Source: Olivibacter jilunii (GTDB lineage: Bacteria; Bacteroidota; Bacteroidia; Sphingobacteriales; Sphingobacteriaceae). From it: 64,000 nt of DNA. The notes under the pieces were generated by a model, which was not told where the DNA came from, made no database searches, and worked only from the letters and a program-made list of their open reading frames with translations. The number at the start of each line of letters is the position of its first letter. Within the stretch, counting starts at the first letter, position 1. Where the stretch lies: positions 1-64,000 of the forward strand of contig NZ_LR027850.1 of assembly GCF_900607235.1 (NCBI RefSeq), read 5' to 3'. Made by a program: the position numbers and the translations under genes. Shown one piece after another: positions 18,855-25,931 of this stretch.

Positions 18855-19268
18855 CTAATTGATTAATAGAAACCCATTCGCATTTATAATCAATATATCG
18901 TGATAGGGGTTTAATGTAAGCAGATCTTTATCTCCGGTAATAATTGCTTTCGCCTTTACCGTCAAAGCTAATTCAAGAAATTTATTGTCTTTCTCGTCCC
19001 TACAATCGGTTATGGTGTATTTAGGGCTAATATGTTTTACCACAGATTCGAACTCCTCAATAATTTCCAGTCGTAAATCCAAGGGTATATATTTGTCAAA
19101 CTTTGGCCGTACTAGAACCCCATTAAGTTCGTCTAATGTCTCTTTTGAAACAATAATCTGACCTGATTTTCTAGCTTTATCAAATGCTTTCCGAGCAACG
19201 GAATTAGGAAGTATAATGGCACTAATTAATGTATTTGTGTCTAGAATATAAAAATCAGTCTTCTTCAT
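18855..19268 (-). CDS. PIN-domain toxin of a type II toxin-antitoxin pair
   Basis: 137 residues, a whole PIN domain of the COG1569 type. The acidic metal-binding positions are visible: D10 in ILDTNTLISA, an acidic residue in KETLDEL, and TDCRDEKDNKFLELA followed by ITGDKDLL. Such proteins are Mg-dependent RNases. The gene starts inside the antitoxin gene (14-base overlap), the standard order antitoxin then toxin. It sits between two 200-bp direct repeats, which suggests a gained or mobile module. Confidence 0.85.
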   Translation of the reverse strand: MKKTDFYILDTNTLISAIILPNSVARKAFDKARKSGQIIVSKETLDELNGVLVRPKFDKYIPLDLRLEIIEEFESVVKHISPKYTITDCRDEKDNKFLELALTVKAKAIITGDKDLLTLNPYHDILIINANGFLLIN

Positions 19269-19473
19269 TCAATAAATTGTTCAACTCATCTTCTGTGAGT
19301 CCGTTTTTTGCTGCAATTTTTCCAACCTTATTTAAAAGTCTTTCGAACTCAACTTCTTTCATTTCCTTCAATATTGACGCAATCTTTTTTTCATATTTGG
19401 CCTTTAAGGATGGAGTAGTGTTTCTCCAAACTTTAGCTAAAGATGAGTCGACTTCTAATACTATCCTATCCAT
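19255..19473 (-). CDS. Antitoxin of the PIN pair
   Basis: 72 residues, charged and helical, without an obvious N-terminal DNA-binding fold. It carries a LLNKVGKIAAKNGLTEDELNNLLNEE tail typical of small antitoxins that wrap the partner PIN protein. It is encoded first and overlaps the toxin start. A 19-bp inverted repeat 35 bases upstream is a plausible operator. The assignment rests mainly on position and size. Confidence 0.8.
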   Translation of the reverse strand: MDRIVLEVDSSLAKVWRNTTPSLKAKYEKKIASILKEMKEVEFERLLNKVGKIAAKNGLTEDELNNLLNEED

Positions 19474-19507
19474 AATCTTCTACTTTTAATATAAACAAAC
19501 TTAGATA

Positions 19508-19555
19508 AATTTCCTATTATATGCAATATAATCGTGTTGCATATAATAGGAAATT
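19508..19555. promoter_or_regulatory. Perfect 19-bp inverted repeat upstream of the antitoxin
   Basis: Left arm 19508-19526, right arm 19537-19555, 10-base centre, no mismatches; the core is CCTATTATATGCAA / TTGCATATAATAGG. It lies 35 bases before the antitoxin start and fits an autoregulation operator for the toxin-antitoxin operon. As RNA it could also fold into a long hairpin. Confidence 0.6.
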
Positions 19556-19692
19556 ATCGATCTCTCCTCTGCCATCAAGAACTTCTTTTTATAGAGGAAA
19601 TATACTCAATTCTTTTTAATAGGTAATAGTTATTCGGGAGTAGTTAATAGTGTCTTGTTCCCAGCTCCCAGGCTCCTATATTCACTGAGGAG

Positions 19693-19742
19693 TTGTGAGT
19701 AGGGAATAGGGAGTAGTGAGTATGACAGGTTCCCATGCTCAC
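19693..19742. repeat. 50-bp repeat, copy 1
   Basis: Begins TTGTGAGTAGGGAATAGGGA and ends GGTTCCCATGCTCAC. An identical-looking copy is at 20020-20069. Confidence 0.75.
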
Positions 19743-19771
19743 AATTTCCCTTGTTCACTATTTAGGGAGTA

Positions 19772-19966
19772 GTTTTTTAGCGATGCCCGCCTGCCTGTAG
19801 GCCGGAATTAGGAATTATGAGCGATGAATTTTCTTAGTTGTGAGTTGCCGGTTGTAGGTTGTGAGAAAGGTTCTTGCGACTGAAAGCTGAAAAGGAGTAA
19901 TGGGTAATAGCTTAAAGCCTAAAGCTTATGGCCTTATTAGTAGCAGTGGCCTATGTTTGTAAATGA
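19772..19966. repeat. Right copy of ~200-bp direct repeat flanking the toxin-antitoxin pair
   Basis: Same order of segments as 18532-18730, with a few substitutions and small indels, starting at GTTTTTTAG and ending GTTTGTAAATGA. Confidence 0.8.
19785..19805. repeat. Palindromic CTGCC/GGCNG element, copy 3
   Basis: GCCCGCCTGCCTGTAGGCCG; at the start of the right direct repeat. Confidence 0.6.
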
Positions 19967-20019
19967 TCTAGCTAATGCGATAATGGGGTTCCCAGCTCAC
20001 AAGTTTCCATGTTCACTAT

Positions 20020-20069
20020 TTGTGAGTAGGGAATAGGGAGTAGTGAGTATGACAGGTTCCCATGCTCAC
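20020..20069. repeat. 50-bp repeat, copy 2
   Basis: Same 50 bases as 19693-19742, located 327 bases further on. Confidence 0.75.
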
Positions 20070-20305
20070 CTGTTCCCCTTTCACTAATTAGTTGACGGTT
20101 TTTGCCGATTAGATGGGAGAATTTTGGCCTTTTATGTCAATTGGCTTGCAACAACGGTAAGGTAAAAAAATTCTTTTCGTTTCTTTCTCCGAAGCCTCAC
20201 TTTTGGATTGTGATCACCAGAAAAACCTTCTGCTTGGCCAGACAAGAGGTCGGAAGTACCCTCATCCGTAAATAGGGTTATGTTTAAAATTTAATGGTAG
20301 TTAAC

Positions 20306-20437
20306 ATGTCACAGTTACAAATTGAACTGATCAGTCGGGTATTGCCTATTCTAGGAGCACCACTTTCATTAAACCAGCTCATCGAGCGGAATGAGTTGAA
20401 CGATGATGAAAATAAATGCCCGTTTGAAATTTTTTAA
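20306..20437 (+). CDS. 43-residue peptide, candidate signal or modified-peptide precursor
   Basis: ATG at 20306, stop TAA at 20435-20437. The product starts MSQLQIELIS, has a central proline-containing hydrophobic stretch (RVLPILGAPLSL), an acidic hinge (NELNDDEN) and a short end KCPFEIF with the only cysteine. There is no signal peptide. This leader-hinge-short-core shape resembles a ribosomal peptide precursor, but I do not recognise the family. A 9-bp GC-rich hairpin lies between it and the acyltransferase-like gene, as is common where a precursor must be made in excess. Followed in the same direction by an acyltransferase-like gene and a LytS/LytTR pair. The alternative is a leader peptide or a chance frame. 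Confidence 0.5.
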   Translation: MSQLQIELISRVLPILGAPLSLNQLIERNELNDDENKCPFEIF

Positions 20438-20444
20438 CTAAACC

Positions 20445-20466
20445 GGAGGATGCCCACGCATCCTCC
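20445..20466 (+). terminator. Hairpin between peptide and acyltransferase-like gene
   Basis: GGAGGATGC pairs perfectly with GCATCCTCC around CCAC. The T-rich stretch that follows (CTGTTTCAATTTTT) is not immediate, so termination is probably partial. Confidence 0.6.
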
Positions 20467-20494
20467 TCTGTTTCAATTTTTAAGAACTAAAATT

Positions 20495-21514
20495 ATGAAT
20501 ACTTATCTGGAAAAAATTCAACCTCTTGTTGCTAAATATGCAAATGAAGAACTATTCAATAATGACGCCATCATTCGTTCTTTTGCTTTCTTCGGTGCGC
20601 AATTGCAGGCTTTTGAAGCGGGTGTGGAGCCGAAAAAATTGCTTCAACTGTTCCGTTGTGCACGCCTCCATCAGGCCCTGAATTTGTTTGATCAGGAGAA
20701 ACGGGAAGCCTTAGCGCTATTTGATCAGCCTGCTTGGCATAAACTGCGTAAGTACCTAGCCAAACCGGGTATTGTAGCAACGTATCATGTTGGTTCTTAT
20801 CGTTTAATAGGCCGGTGGTTGATGCAACAAAAGCTTCCCTTTGTTTTGCTTGTAGCAACGCGCGTGACTAAGCAAACGGCTTTTTCAACTTACCTGCAAA
20901 GGAACAAACGACAGGGTTTTCAATTGCCGCCTATTTTACTGGCGGAAGATCCTCACGTAATCCGTAAAATGTGTAACTATATTAAGCAGGGTTTTTACAT
21001 ACTGACTTATGTGGACGGTGGGCGTGGATGTTTTACGGATATTGACTTGGATAGGCTGGCCCCCGTTCCCTTCTTCAGCGGAAAACTTTATATTCATCGC
21101 GGCATCCCCTTGCTGGCCAGACTGGCCGAATGCCCTGTTTATCCCATCGTTGTCCCTAGGACGACGGCACATGTACCAAAACTGATCGCGCATGATCCGA
21201 TATATGTGGCATGGGATGAGAATACATTGGATCATTTGAATGCCGTTTTATGTAAACTTTTCGGCATATTGCAAGATACGTTAACACAAAGTGTTTATTT
21301 ACATCAATGGGAGCATTGGCTCTCGGGGCAACCGACGGGAAGATATCGGAGAAATAAGAAATTGAGGATCGAGGAAGGCAACGCCTACCGGTATTTCCCT
21401 TATCGCAGCACGAAACAATGTTATATGTTATGCGCCGACACCTTGATGAGCTACCGAATTAGTGAAGATCTGTACCGCGATTTTGTAAATCTCCTCAAAT
21501 ACTTATATATTTAA
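20495..21514 (+). CDS. LpxL/HtrB-like acyltransferase-fold protein
   Basis: 339 residues from the ATG at 20495. A longer frame from 20450 would begin inside the hairpin and is less likely. The order of motifs follows the LpxL/HtrB lysophospholipid-acyltransferase fold: ATYHVGSYRLIGRW (~95-108) at the catalytic HxxxxD/E position, GFYILTYVDGGRG in place of the 'mlvDqd' strand, then VPFFSGKLYIHRGIPLLARLAECPVYPIVVPR, which matches the 'FFG...G...lA...g.PvyP' block. The acidic residue of the HxxxxD/E dyad is R103 here, so normal catalysis is doubtful. There is no N-terminal membrane anchor. The neighbours are a small peptide and a LytS/LytTR pair rather than lipid A genes. A role in acylating or handling the peptide is an inference. 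Confidence 0.65.
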   Translation: MNTYLEKIQPLVAKYANEELFNNDAIIRSFAFFGAQLQAFEAGVEPKKLLQLFRCARLHQALNLFDQEKREALALFDQPAWHKLRKYLAKPGIVATYHVGSYRLIGRWLMQQKLPFVLLVATRVTKQTAFSTYLQRNKRQGFQLPPILLAEDPHVIRKMCNYIKQGFYILTYVDGGRGCFTDIDLDRLAPVPFFSGKLYIHRGIPLLARLAECPVYPIVVPRTTAHVPKLIAHDPIYVAWDENTLDHLNAVLCKLFGILQDTLTQSVYLHQWEHWLSGQPTGRYRRNKKLRIEEGNAYRYFPYRSTKQCYMLCADTLMSYRISEDLYRDFVNLLKYLYI

Positions 21515-21582
21515 AGTCCATACTACCTAAATAATTATAGAAGGTTACTGACCTGGGAGCTTAAATCTAACAAACACAGCTT

Positions 21583-22644
21583 ATGATGAAATGGTTACCC
21601 AAAGTAAGCGCTAAGACTGTTTATGCTCATATAGCAGCATGGCTCGTTTACGTTCCGATTATGTACCGATATAACCTGAAGGCATATCCTGATCCGTCTA
21701 TCGGCCGTATCATTGCATTGGTGATTTTGTTGGCGTTCACGTTTTACCTGATCTTGGCGCTGCTCTTTTGGTTGTTTCAACGAACGCGCAAGCGTCTCTT
21801 GCTTATGCCGTTGCTGGGTGCTGTTGGCCTGTTTATCTTATTTGCATGGGGCTATATTTATGTATTGGCCCCTGCTTTCGGCTGGAAAATTTATCGTGAG
21901 GATATTCCCTACTCACACAAACAGTTTGTGGCTAATGCTGGGCGCGTATTGAAAGAAATGGGTAAGTATGCGGCCATCTACTTTCTGTTTTATCATAATG
22001 TGCTAAAGAAAAGAAGATTGACTGCTTTGATGTTGCGGTTACGCAACTTACGTCGTGGTCTGCATCGTTATCGGTTAAAGGGAGAGGTTTCTAGGCTTTC
22101 GCCTCATTTTTTAATGAATGCTTTTAACCACTGCTACTCGCTCGTTTGTGATTTGAGTGAGGCCTTGGGCCGTCGGATTTTCTACTTGGCAGAGATTCTT
22201 AAATATGGCATGAGCGAACAAAATAGCCGAGTGCTGCAAACGGTTACCTTAGAACGGGAAGTATCGGAGACGGCGAAATTATTGAAGGCTTATTACGGTG
22301 ATGATAGCAGGAATGCACCAATCCGTTTGCTCTGCGCGGGCAATTATCGTGCTTTTCGCTTGCCTGCTTTTACGTTGATAAACTGTGTGGAGAATTTGCT
22401 GAAATATGCCGTACTTGATCACAGCCGACAGCAAGCGGTTCTTCGGGTGGTAACAGCAGGCGATACCTTACTGGTGACGGCAGTCAACGCAGTTAAGCAG
22501 GTCGAATCAAAAACGGTATCCAGCGGTTCGGGGCTAATTGACTTGAGAAATCGGTTACGGTACTTGTTGGGGGTGCATTTTACGCTAAGCTATTGGCGCG
22601 AAGGTGATCTTTTTATTTTATTTCTTGTTATTGAACGTCATTGA
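21583..22644 (+). CDS. LytS-type sensor histidine kinase
   Basis: 353 residues. Four or so hydrophobic segments in the first ~150 residues (for example IIALVILLAFTFYLILALLF), then a His_kinase domain with SPHFLMNAFN, placing the phosphorylated histidine at H175, and an ATPase domain with NCVENLLKYA and GSGLIDLRNRL. The family normally has N-S-L-N after PHF; here it is N-A-F-N. The membrane part has no extracellular sensor domain, so it may detect a small or hydrophobic ligand. Twenty-four bases before its LytTR partner. Confidence 0.9.
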   Translation: MMKWLPKVSAKTVYAHIAAWLVYVPIMYRYNLKAYPDPSIGRIIALVILLAFTFYLILALLFWLFQRTRKRLLLMPLLGAVGLFILFAWGYIYVLAPAFGWKIYREDIPYSHKQFVANAGRVLKEMGKYAAIYFLFYHNVLKKRRLTALMLRLRNLRRGLHRYRLKGEVSRLSPHFLMNAFNHCYSLVCDLSEALGRRIFYLAEILKYGMSEQNSRVLQTVTLEREVSETAKLLKAYYGDDSRNAPIRLLCAGNYRAFRLPAFTLINCVENLLKYAVLDHSRQQAVLRVVTAGDTLLVTAVNAVKQVESKTVSSGSGLIDLRNRLRYLLGVHFTLSYWREGDLFILFLVIERH

Positions 22645-22668
22645 TACTAAAGCAAATACAGAACAAAC

Positions 22669-23394
22669 ATGGACATCTTAACATGCGGTATTGTGGACGA
22701 TGATCCCCAAGCGGTACACCTGCTAAATACATACCTCAGCAAAATGCAGAACGTTCGGCTGCTTTTTAAAACGAATGATGCTACGGAAGCTCTTGCTAAA
22801 CTACGGAAATACCAACCGGATATCTTATTTCTGGATGTGGAAATGCCTGAGTTAACTGCTTTTGATCTGATTAAATGGGTAAATCCGGGTACAAAAGTGG
22901 TGCTTTGCACGGCTCATCGACAGTATGCTTACGATGGCTTCGAGCATCGGGTAGCGGACTTTCTGCTTAAGCCGGTCGATTTTGCGCGATTCTTCGACGT
23001 GGTTACCCGCTTACGTGAGTCGCAATTTCATGCCATTCTAAACGGTACACGGATTGCACAGGATTATTTTCTCGTGAATGCGAAAGATAAGCTAAAAAAC
23101 TATAAAATCCTTTTTGAAGATATCCTTTATATGGAAGCCGTTGAGGGTGGGGTAAAACTTGTACTGCGGGAAGAGGAGATTATGGTGAGCGAATCCTTGA
23201 CGCGGGTTTATCGCGCTTTGCCCAAGAACCTTTTTGTCCGTATTTCCAATGCTTTTGTTATTGGTACGGAATATTATAAAAACTATGCAAATGCTAAGGT
23301 TTATTTATATCACGTAGCTGAACCTTTTCCGATTTCTCGGATGAAACATCTTGCAAAAGATTTTTTTGACTGGCTAAATGAGCATAAGCTCTAG
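22669..23394 (+). CDS. LytTR-family response regulator
   Basis: 241 residues. Receiver domain with VDDDPQAV at the start and the phosphoacceptor D56 in LFLDVEMPE. A LytTR DNA-binding domain fills the C-terminal ~110 residues (DILYMEAVEGGVKLVL, then LPKNLFVRISNAFVIG). It is phosphorylated by the kinase encoded just upstream. The peptide/acyltransferase genes in the same run are the obvious candidate targets. Confidence 0.93.
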   Translation: MDILTCGIVDDDPQAVHLLNTYLSKMQNVRLLFKTNDATEALAKLRKYQPDILFLDVEMPELTAFDLIKWVNPGTKVVLCTAHRQYAYDGFEHRVADFLLKPVDFARFFDVVTRLRESQFHAILNGTRIAQDYFLVNAKDKLKNYKILFEDILYMEAVEGGVKLVLREEEIMVSESLTRVYRALPKNLFVRISNAFVIGTEYYKNYANAKVYLYHVAEPFPISRMKHLAKDFFDWLNEHKL

Positions 23395-23434
23395 CTCCTG
23401 GGTTTTGCCTTTCTAATTTTAACCTTAAAACCAT

Positions 23435-23710
23435 ATGAATAAGATAGACCTATTGATTCAAAGCGTTGTGCAAATTCATAAGTTTCTGGAAAGCCTCACT
23501 GAGCAGTGTTTATCGCCTCGTCAACATTTGCCCGAACGTTTGTTAAGTGCACAGGATGTAATGAATAAATTGAATATCAGTGAAGCTACTTATTATCGCT
23601 TTGTGAAGAAGGGGGCGCTTAAACCAAGGATGAAGGGGAGCCGACATTACTTCTATGAAGCCGATTTGGTGGAAGCGTTGGAAGAAAGCAAAAGACGCGG
23701 TAGAATTTAG
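23435..23710 (+). CDS. Excisionase/MerR-like helix-turn-helix protein
   Basis: 91 residues. The C-terminal half is a HTH_17 domain (LLSAQDVMNKLNISEATYYRFVKKG, then the wing GSRHYFYEADLVEAL). The N-terminal ~35 residues are helical. Proteins like this accompany mobile elements in Bacteroidota, but no integrase or relaxase is visible here. It follows the response regulator by 40 bases and may be the last gene of the run. Confidence 0.8.
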   Translation: MNKIDLLIQSVVQIHKFLESLTEQCLSPRQHLPERLLSAQDVMNKLNISEATYYRFVKKGALKPRMKGSRHYFYEADLVEALEESKRRGRI

Positions 23711-24163
23711 TTCACGGTTCTTCGAGTTGCCGTCGACAGATGGTCGGGACTGCCTCGACACTGGCTTGAGACTGCTTCGGCAATCCGTTGCTTAGGCTTC
23801 GGCTACACTTCGCTTTTCCGTTGAATTTGTTCCTTGTGCTGTTCGGCAATTTATTGAGTTTTCTTCGAGCGGTTTCGACAAGGCTTCGGGAGCCTTCGAA
23901 GACCTTCGATTTTTTGCCGAACTTGCTTGGTTCCCGTCTGCTCCAAGACCGCCGTTTCTTTGCTTAAAATAAAAAATAAATCCCATTATTAAATGATTGT
24001 ATGTTGTCATCTACGATCACCTGCTATCAATTCCTGTCATCTCCAATCATTAATTGCCGAGGCTGTTCTGTCGACCTATGTTTGCGTCAAGGATACAGAA
24101 ATACCGGTATATACATGTGTCTGAATGAGTTGAAAATTTGTAAAACGTTTAAAAAGAAAACAA
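23711..24163. other. Gene-free stretch rich in TTCG/TCGA words
   Basis: 453 bases. 23711-23930 is a dense run of CTTCGGC, TTCGAG, TCGACA and similar words, more G/C-rich than the flanks and resembling the dispersed intergenic repeats elsewhere in the window. The rest is A/T-rich leader to the DUF6266 gene. I see no convincing gene on either strand. Confidence 0.5.
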
Positions 24164-24805
24164 ATGGGAAAATTTTTAAAGGGAATCAATGGTGCTTTTT
24201 CAGGTAAGGTAGGTAACAACATCGGCGCGAGATGGCGTTCGGTTGATTACATGCGAAGTTTGCCACGACCTTCGAATAAACCGGCAACGGATGCGCAGTT
24301 ATCGCAACGAGCGAAATTTGGGATGGCGGTCGCTTTCTTAAGTCCGATTAAGGACCTGCTGAACATCGGCTTCAGCGATTTGCAGCAGACGAAGGCGACC
24401 GGTTACAACGTTGCCCTTAGGCAAATGTTGCAACACGGGGTAGTAGGAGATTATCCGAATTTGGAAATTGCCTATGAGCAAGTGAATTTGAGTCGTGGAC
24501 GTCTGGCACCTCTTTTTGGTCTGGAACTCGCGGAAACAAGCCCTGGCGAAGCTACCTTAACCTGGCAACCTAAAATGAACAGATTCACGGCCTTTGCCGA
24601 TGATGAGGTGATTGTACTGGTATACAACAAAAACAAAGCTTTTTTTGATATCATGGAGCAGTCCACACGGGCCGATGGCAACCTAAGCATCGAACTGCCA
24701 ACGGTCTTTTCCGGCGATGAACTCGCTGTGTGGGTAATTATGGCACACCGTGAAGGTATTGTAACGTCCAACAGTCAATACGCAGGATCGATCACTGTGT
24801 CCTAA
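24164..24805 (+). CDS. DUF6266 family protein
   Basis: 213 residues. The N-terminus MGKFLKGINGAFSGKVGNNIGARWRS and the RSLPRPSNKPATDAQLSQRAKF block are typical of this Bacteroidota family, whose N-terminal half is conserved and C-terminal half is a beta-rich domain. There is no signal peptide. Function unknown; the family is often found alone or beside tiny hydrophobic proteins, as here. A strong terminator follows. Confidence 0.88.
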   Translation: MGKFLKGINGAFSGKVGNNIGARWRSVDYMRSLPRPSNKPATDAQLSQRAKFGMAVAFLSPIKDLLNIGFSDLQQTKATGYNVALRQMLQHGVVGDYPNLEIAYEQVNLSRGRLAPLFGLELAETSPGEATLTWQPKMNRFTAFADDEVIVLVYNKNKAFFDIMEQSTRADGNLSIELPTVFSGDELAVWVIMAHREGIVTSNSQYAGSITVS

Positions 24806-24813
24806 ACTGCGCA

Positions 24814-24843
24814 TAAGCGAACCGACCTCGGTCGGTTTGCTTT
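24814..24843 (+). terminator. Terminator after the DUF6266 gene
   Basis: AAGCGAACCGACC pairs with GGTCGGTTTGCTT around TC, then TTTCGCT. Confidence 0.8.
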
Positions 24844-25123
24844 CGCTGACGAGTTTAGTTGTGCTTTGCGAGCGCCTACCGCTTATAGCCTACCGCATAA
24901 GGCTGATAGCTGACATCCGAAAGCCTGAAATAATTAGCCAATGTGATGATGAGCCAATGTGATGGCTGGATAGTAGCAGTGGCAGTAGCAGCAGTGCTTA
25001 ATAGCGTCTAACGCTTATAGCCTACAGCGTAAAGCCGACAGCTGACATCCGAAAGCCAACAACCAATAACCAACAACCAATAACCAACAACGAACAACCA
25101 ATAACGAATAACCAATAACGAAA
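24844..25123. repeat. Word-like intergenic repeats
   Basis: Two copies of a CTTATAGCCTACxGCxTAA ... GCTGATAGCTGACATCCGAAAG theme (24890 and 25013), then a run built from AACCAATAACCAACAAC units (25057-25122) that ends at the start of the next gene. No gene seen. Confidence 0.6.
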
Positions 25124-25336
25124 ATGGACGAAATAACAAAAAGAATCAAATCCCCAACACCGAAGTTCTTTAAAAAAATTAGAACGATCGGATTAACTTT
25201 AGGAGCGATAGGGGGGGCACTATTGGCTGCTCCGATCGCTTTACCGGCAACGGTAACTACCATTGCGGGTTACCTCGCTACGGCCGGTATTGTGGCTTCG
25301 GCGGTATCAAGCGTTACAAAAGAAGATAGGCCTTAG
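25124..25336 (+). CDS. Small hydrophobic protein, holin-like
   Basis: 70 residues. A charged N-terminus (MDEITKRIKSPTPKFFKK) precedes two hydrophobic, Gly/Ala-rich segments (TLGAIGGALLAAPIAL and TIAGYLATAGIVASAV) separated by a short turn. Size and layout are those of small holin-like membrane proteins that often sit next to DUF6266 genes. A perfect terminator follows. Function not known. Confidence 0.7.
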   Translation: MDEITKRIKSPTPKFFKKIRTIGLTLGAIGGALLAAPIALPATVTTIAGYLATAGIVASAVSSVTKEDRP

Positions 25337-25341
25337 AAGTG

Positions 25342-25375
25342 AACACCCGGTTGCACAACCGGGTGTTTATTTTCT
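25342..25375 (+). terminator. Terminator after the small hydrophobic protein
   Basis: AACACCCGGTT pairs with AACCGGGTGTT around GCAC, followed by TATTTT. Confidence 0.85.
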
Positions 25376-25400
25376 GTCTGGTGGTTATGGTTATATGCCC

Positions 25401-25862
25401 GCTTTTTAGTTATAAGTTCTAAGTGATACGTTTTAAGTAGGAGCTTGTGCTACTGCAACTGCTTGTGCCACTGTAATAATACATTATTAAAGCTGATAGC
25501 TGACTGCTGATAGCTTTTTAGTTATAAGTTTTAAGTGATAGGTTTTAAGTAGGAGCTTGTGCTATTGCGATTGCCCGTGCCACTGTAATAATACATTATT
25601 AAAGCTGATGGCTGAAAGCTGACTGCTGATAGCTTTTTAGTTCTAAGTTCTAAGTGATACGTTTTAAGTAGGAGCTTGTGCTATTGCGATTACCCGTGCC
25701 ACTGTAATAATACATTATTAAAGCTGATGACTGAAAGCTGACTGCTGATAGCTTTTTAGTTATAAGTTTTAAGTGATAGGTTTTAAGTAGGAACTCGTGC
25801 TAGTGCAACTGGCGCGTACCACTGTAATGGCTTGTCTTGATGGCTGAATACTGACTGCTGAT
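25401..25862. repeat. Four imperfect tandem copies of a ~119-bp unit
   Basis: Copies begin at 25401, 25513, 25632 and 25751, each with GCTTTTTAGTT. Each contains AAGTTCTAAGTGATACGTTT-like text, TTAAGTAGGAGCTTGTGCTA, GTGCCACTGTAATAATACAT and GCTGACTGCTGATAGC. The last copy is the most diverged. The array fills most of the space before the ECF sigma gene, whose -7 box lies 45 bases beyond the array. Confidence 0.85.
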
Positions 25863-25906
25863 CGTAACTTAATCTGGAACGAGCGTGATTTTTTCATCAT
25901 AAAGTG

Positions 25907-25914
25907 TATCTTTG
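25907..25914 (+). promoter_or_regulatory. -7 box for the ECF sigma gene
   Basis: TATCTTTG fits TAnnTTTG and lies 17 bases before the ATG at 25932. No clear -33 TTTG is seen. Confidence 0.45.
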
Positions 25915-25931
25915 ACGTTCGAGAAGGATGT

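Larger units (their letters stand above)
19561..20305. other. Gene-free, repeat-rich stretch
   Basis: 745 bases with the right copy of the 200-bp direct repeat and two copies of a 50-bp sequence. The last ~200 bases, before the small peptide gene, are repeat-free and probably hold its promoter; TATGTTTA at 20279-20286 is one base from the TAnnTTTG box, but no -33 element is clear. Confidence 0.55.

Noticed and set aside
20450-20494. Upstream start for the LpxL-like gene (MPTHPPLFQF...)
   Set aside because: It would begin inside the GC-rich hairpin; the ATG at 20495 follows an A-rich leader typical of this phylum.
23792-24010. Minus-strand 72-codon frame in the TTCG-rich gap
   Set aside because: Repeat-derived composition, no family features, no context.
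25401-25862. Regularly spaced repeats that could suggest a CRISPR array
   Set aside because: The whole ~119-bp unit repeats; there are no unique spacers and no cas genes.
25337-25931. Variable-looking repeat text as part of a diversity-generating retroelement
   Set aside because: There is no reverse transcriptase gene in the window, and the changes are not concentrated at adenines.
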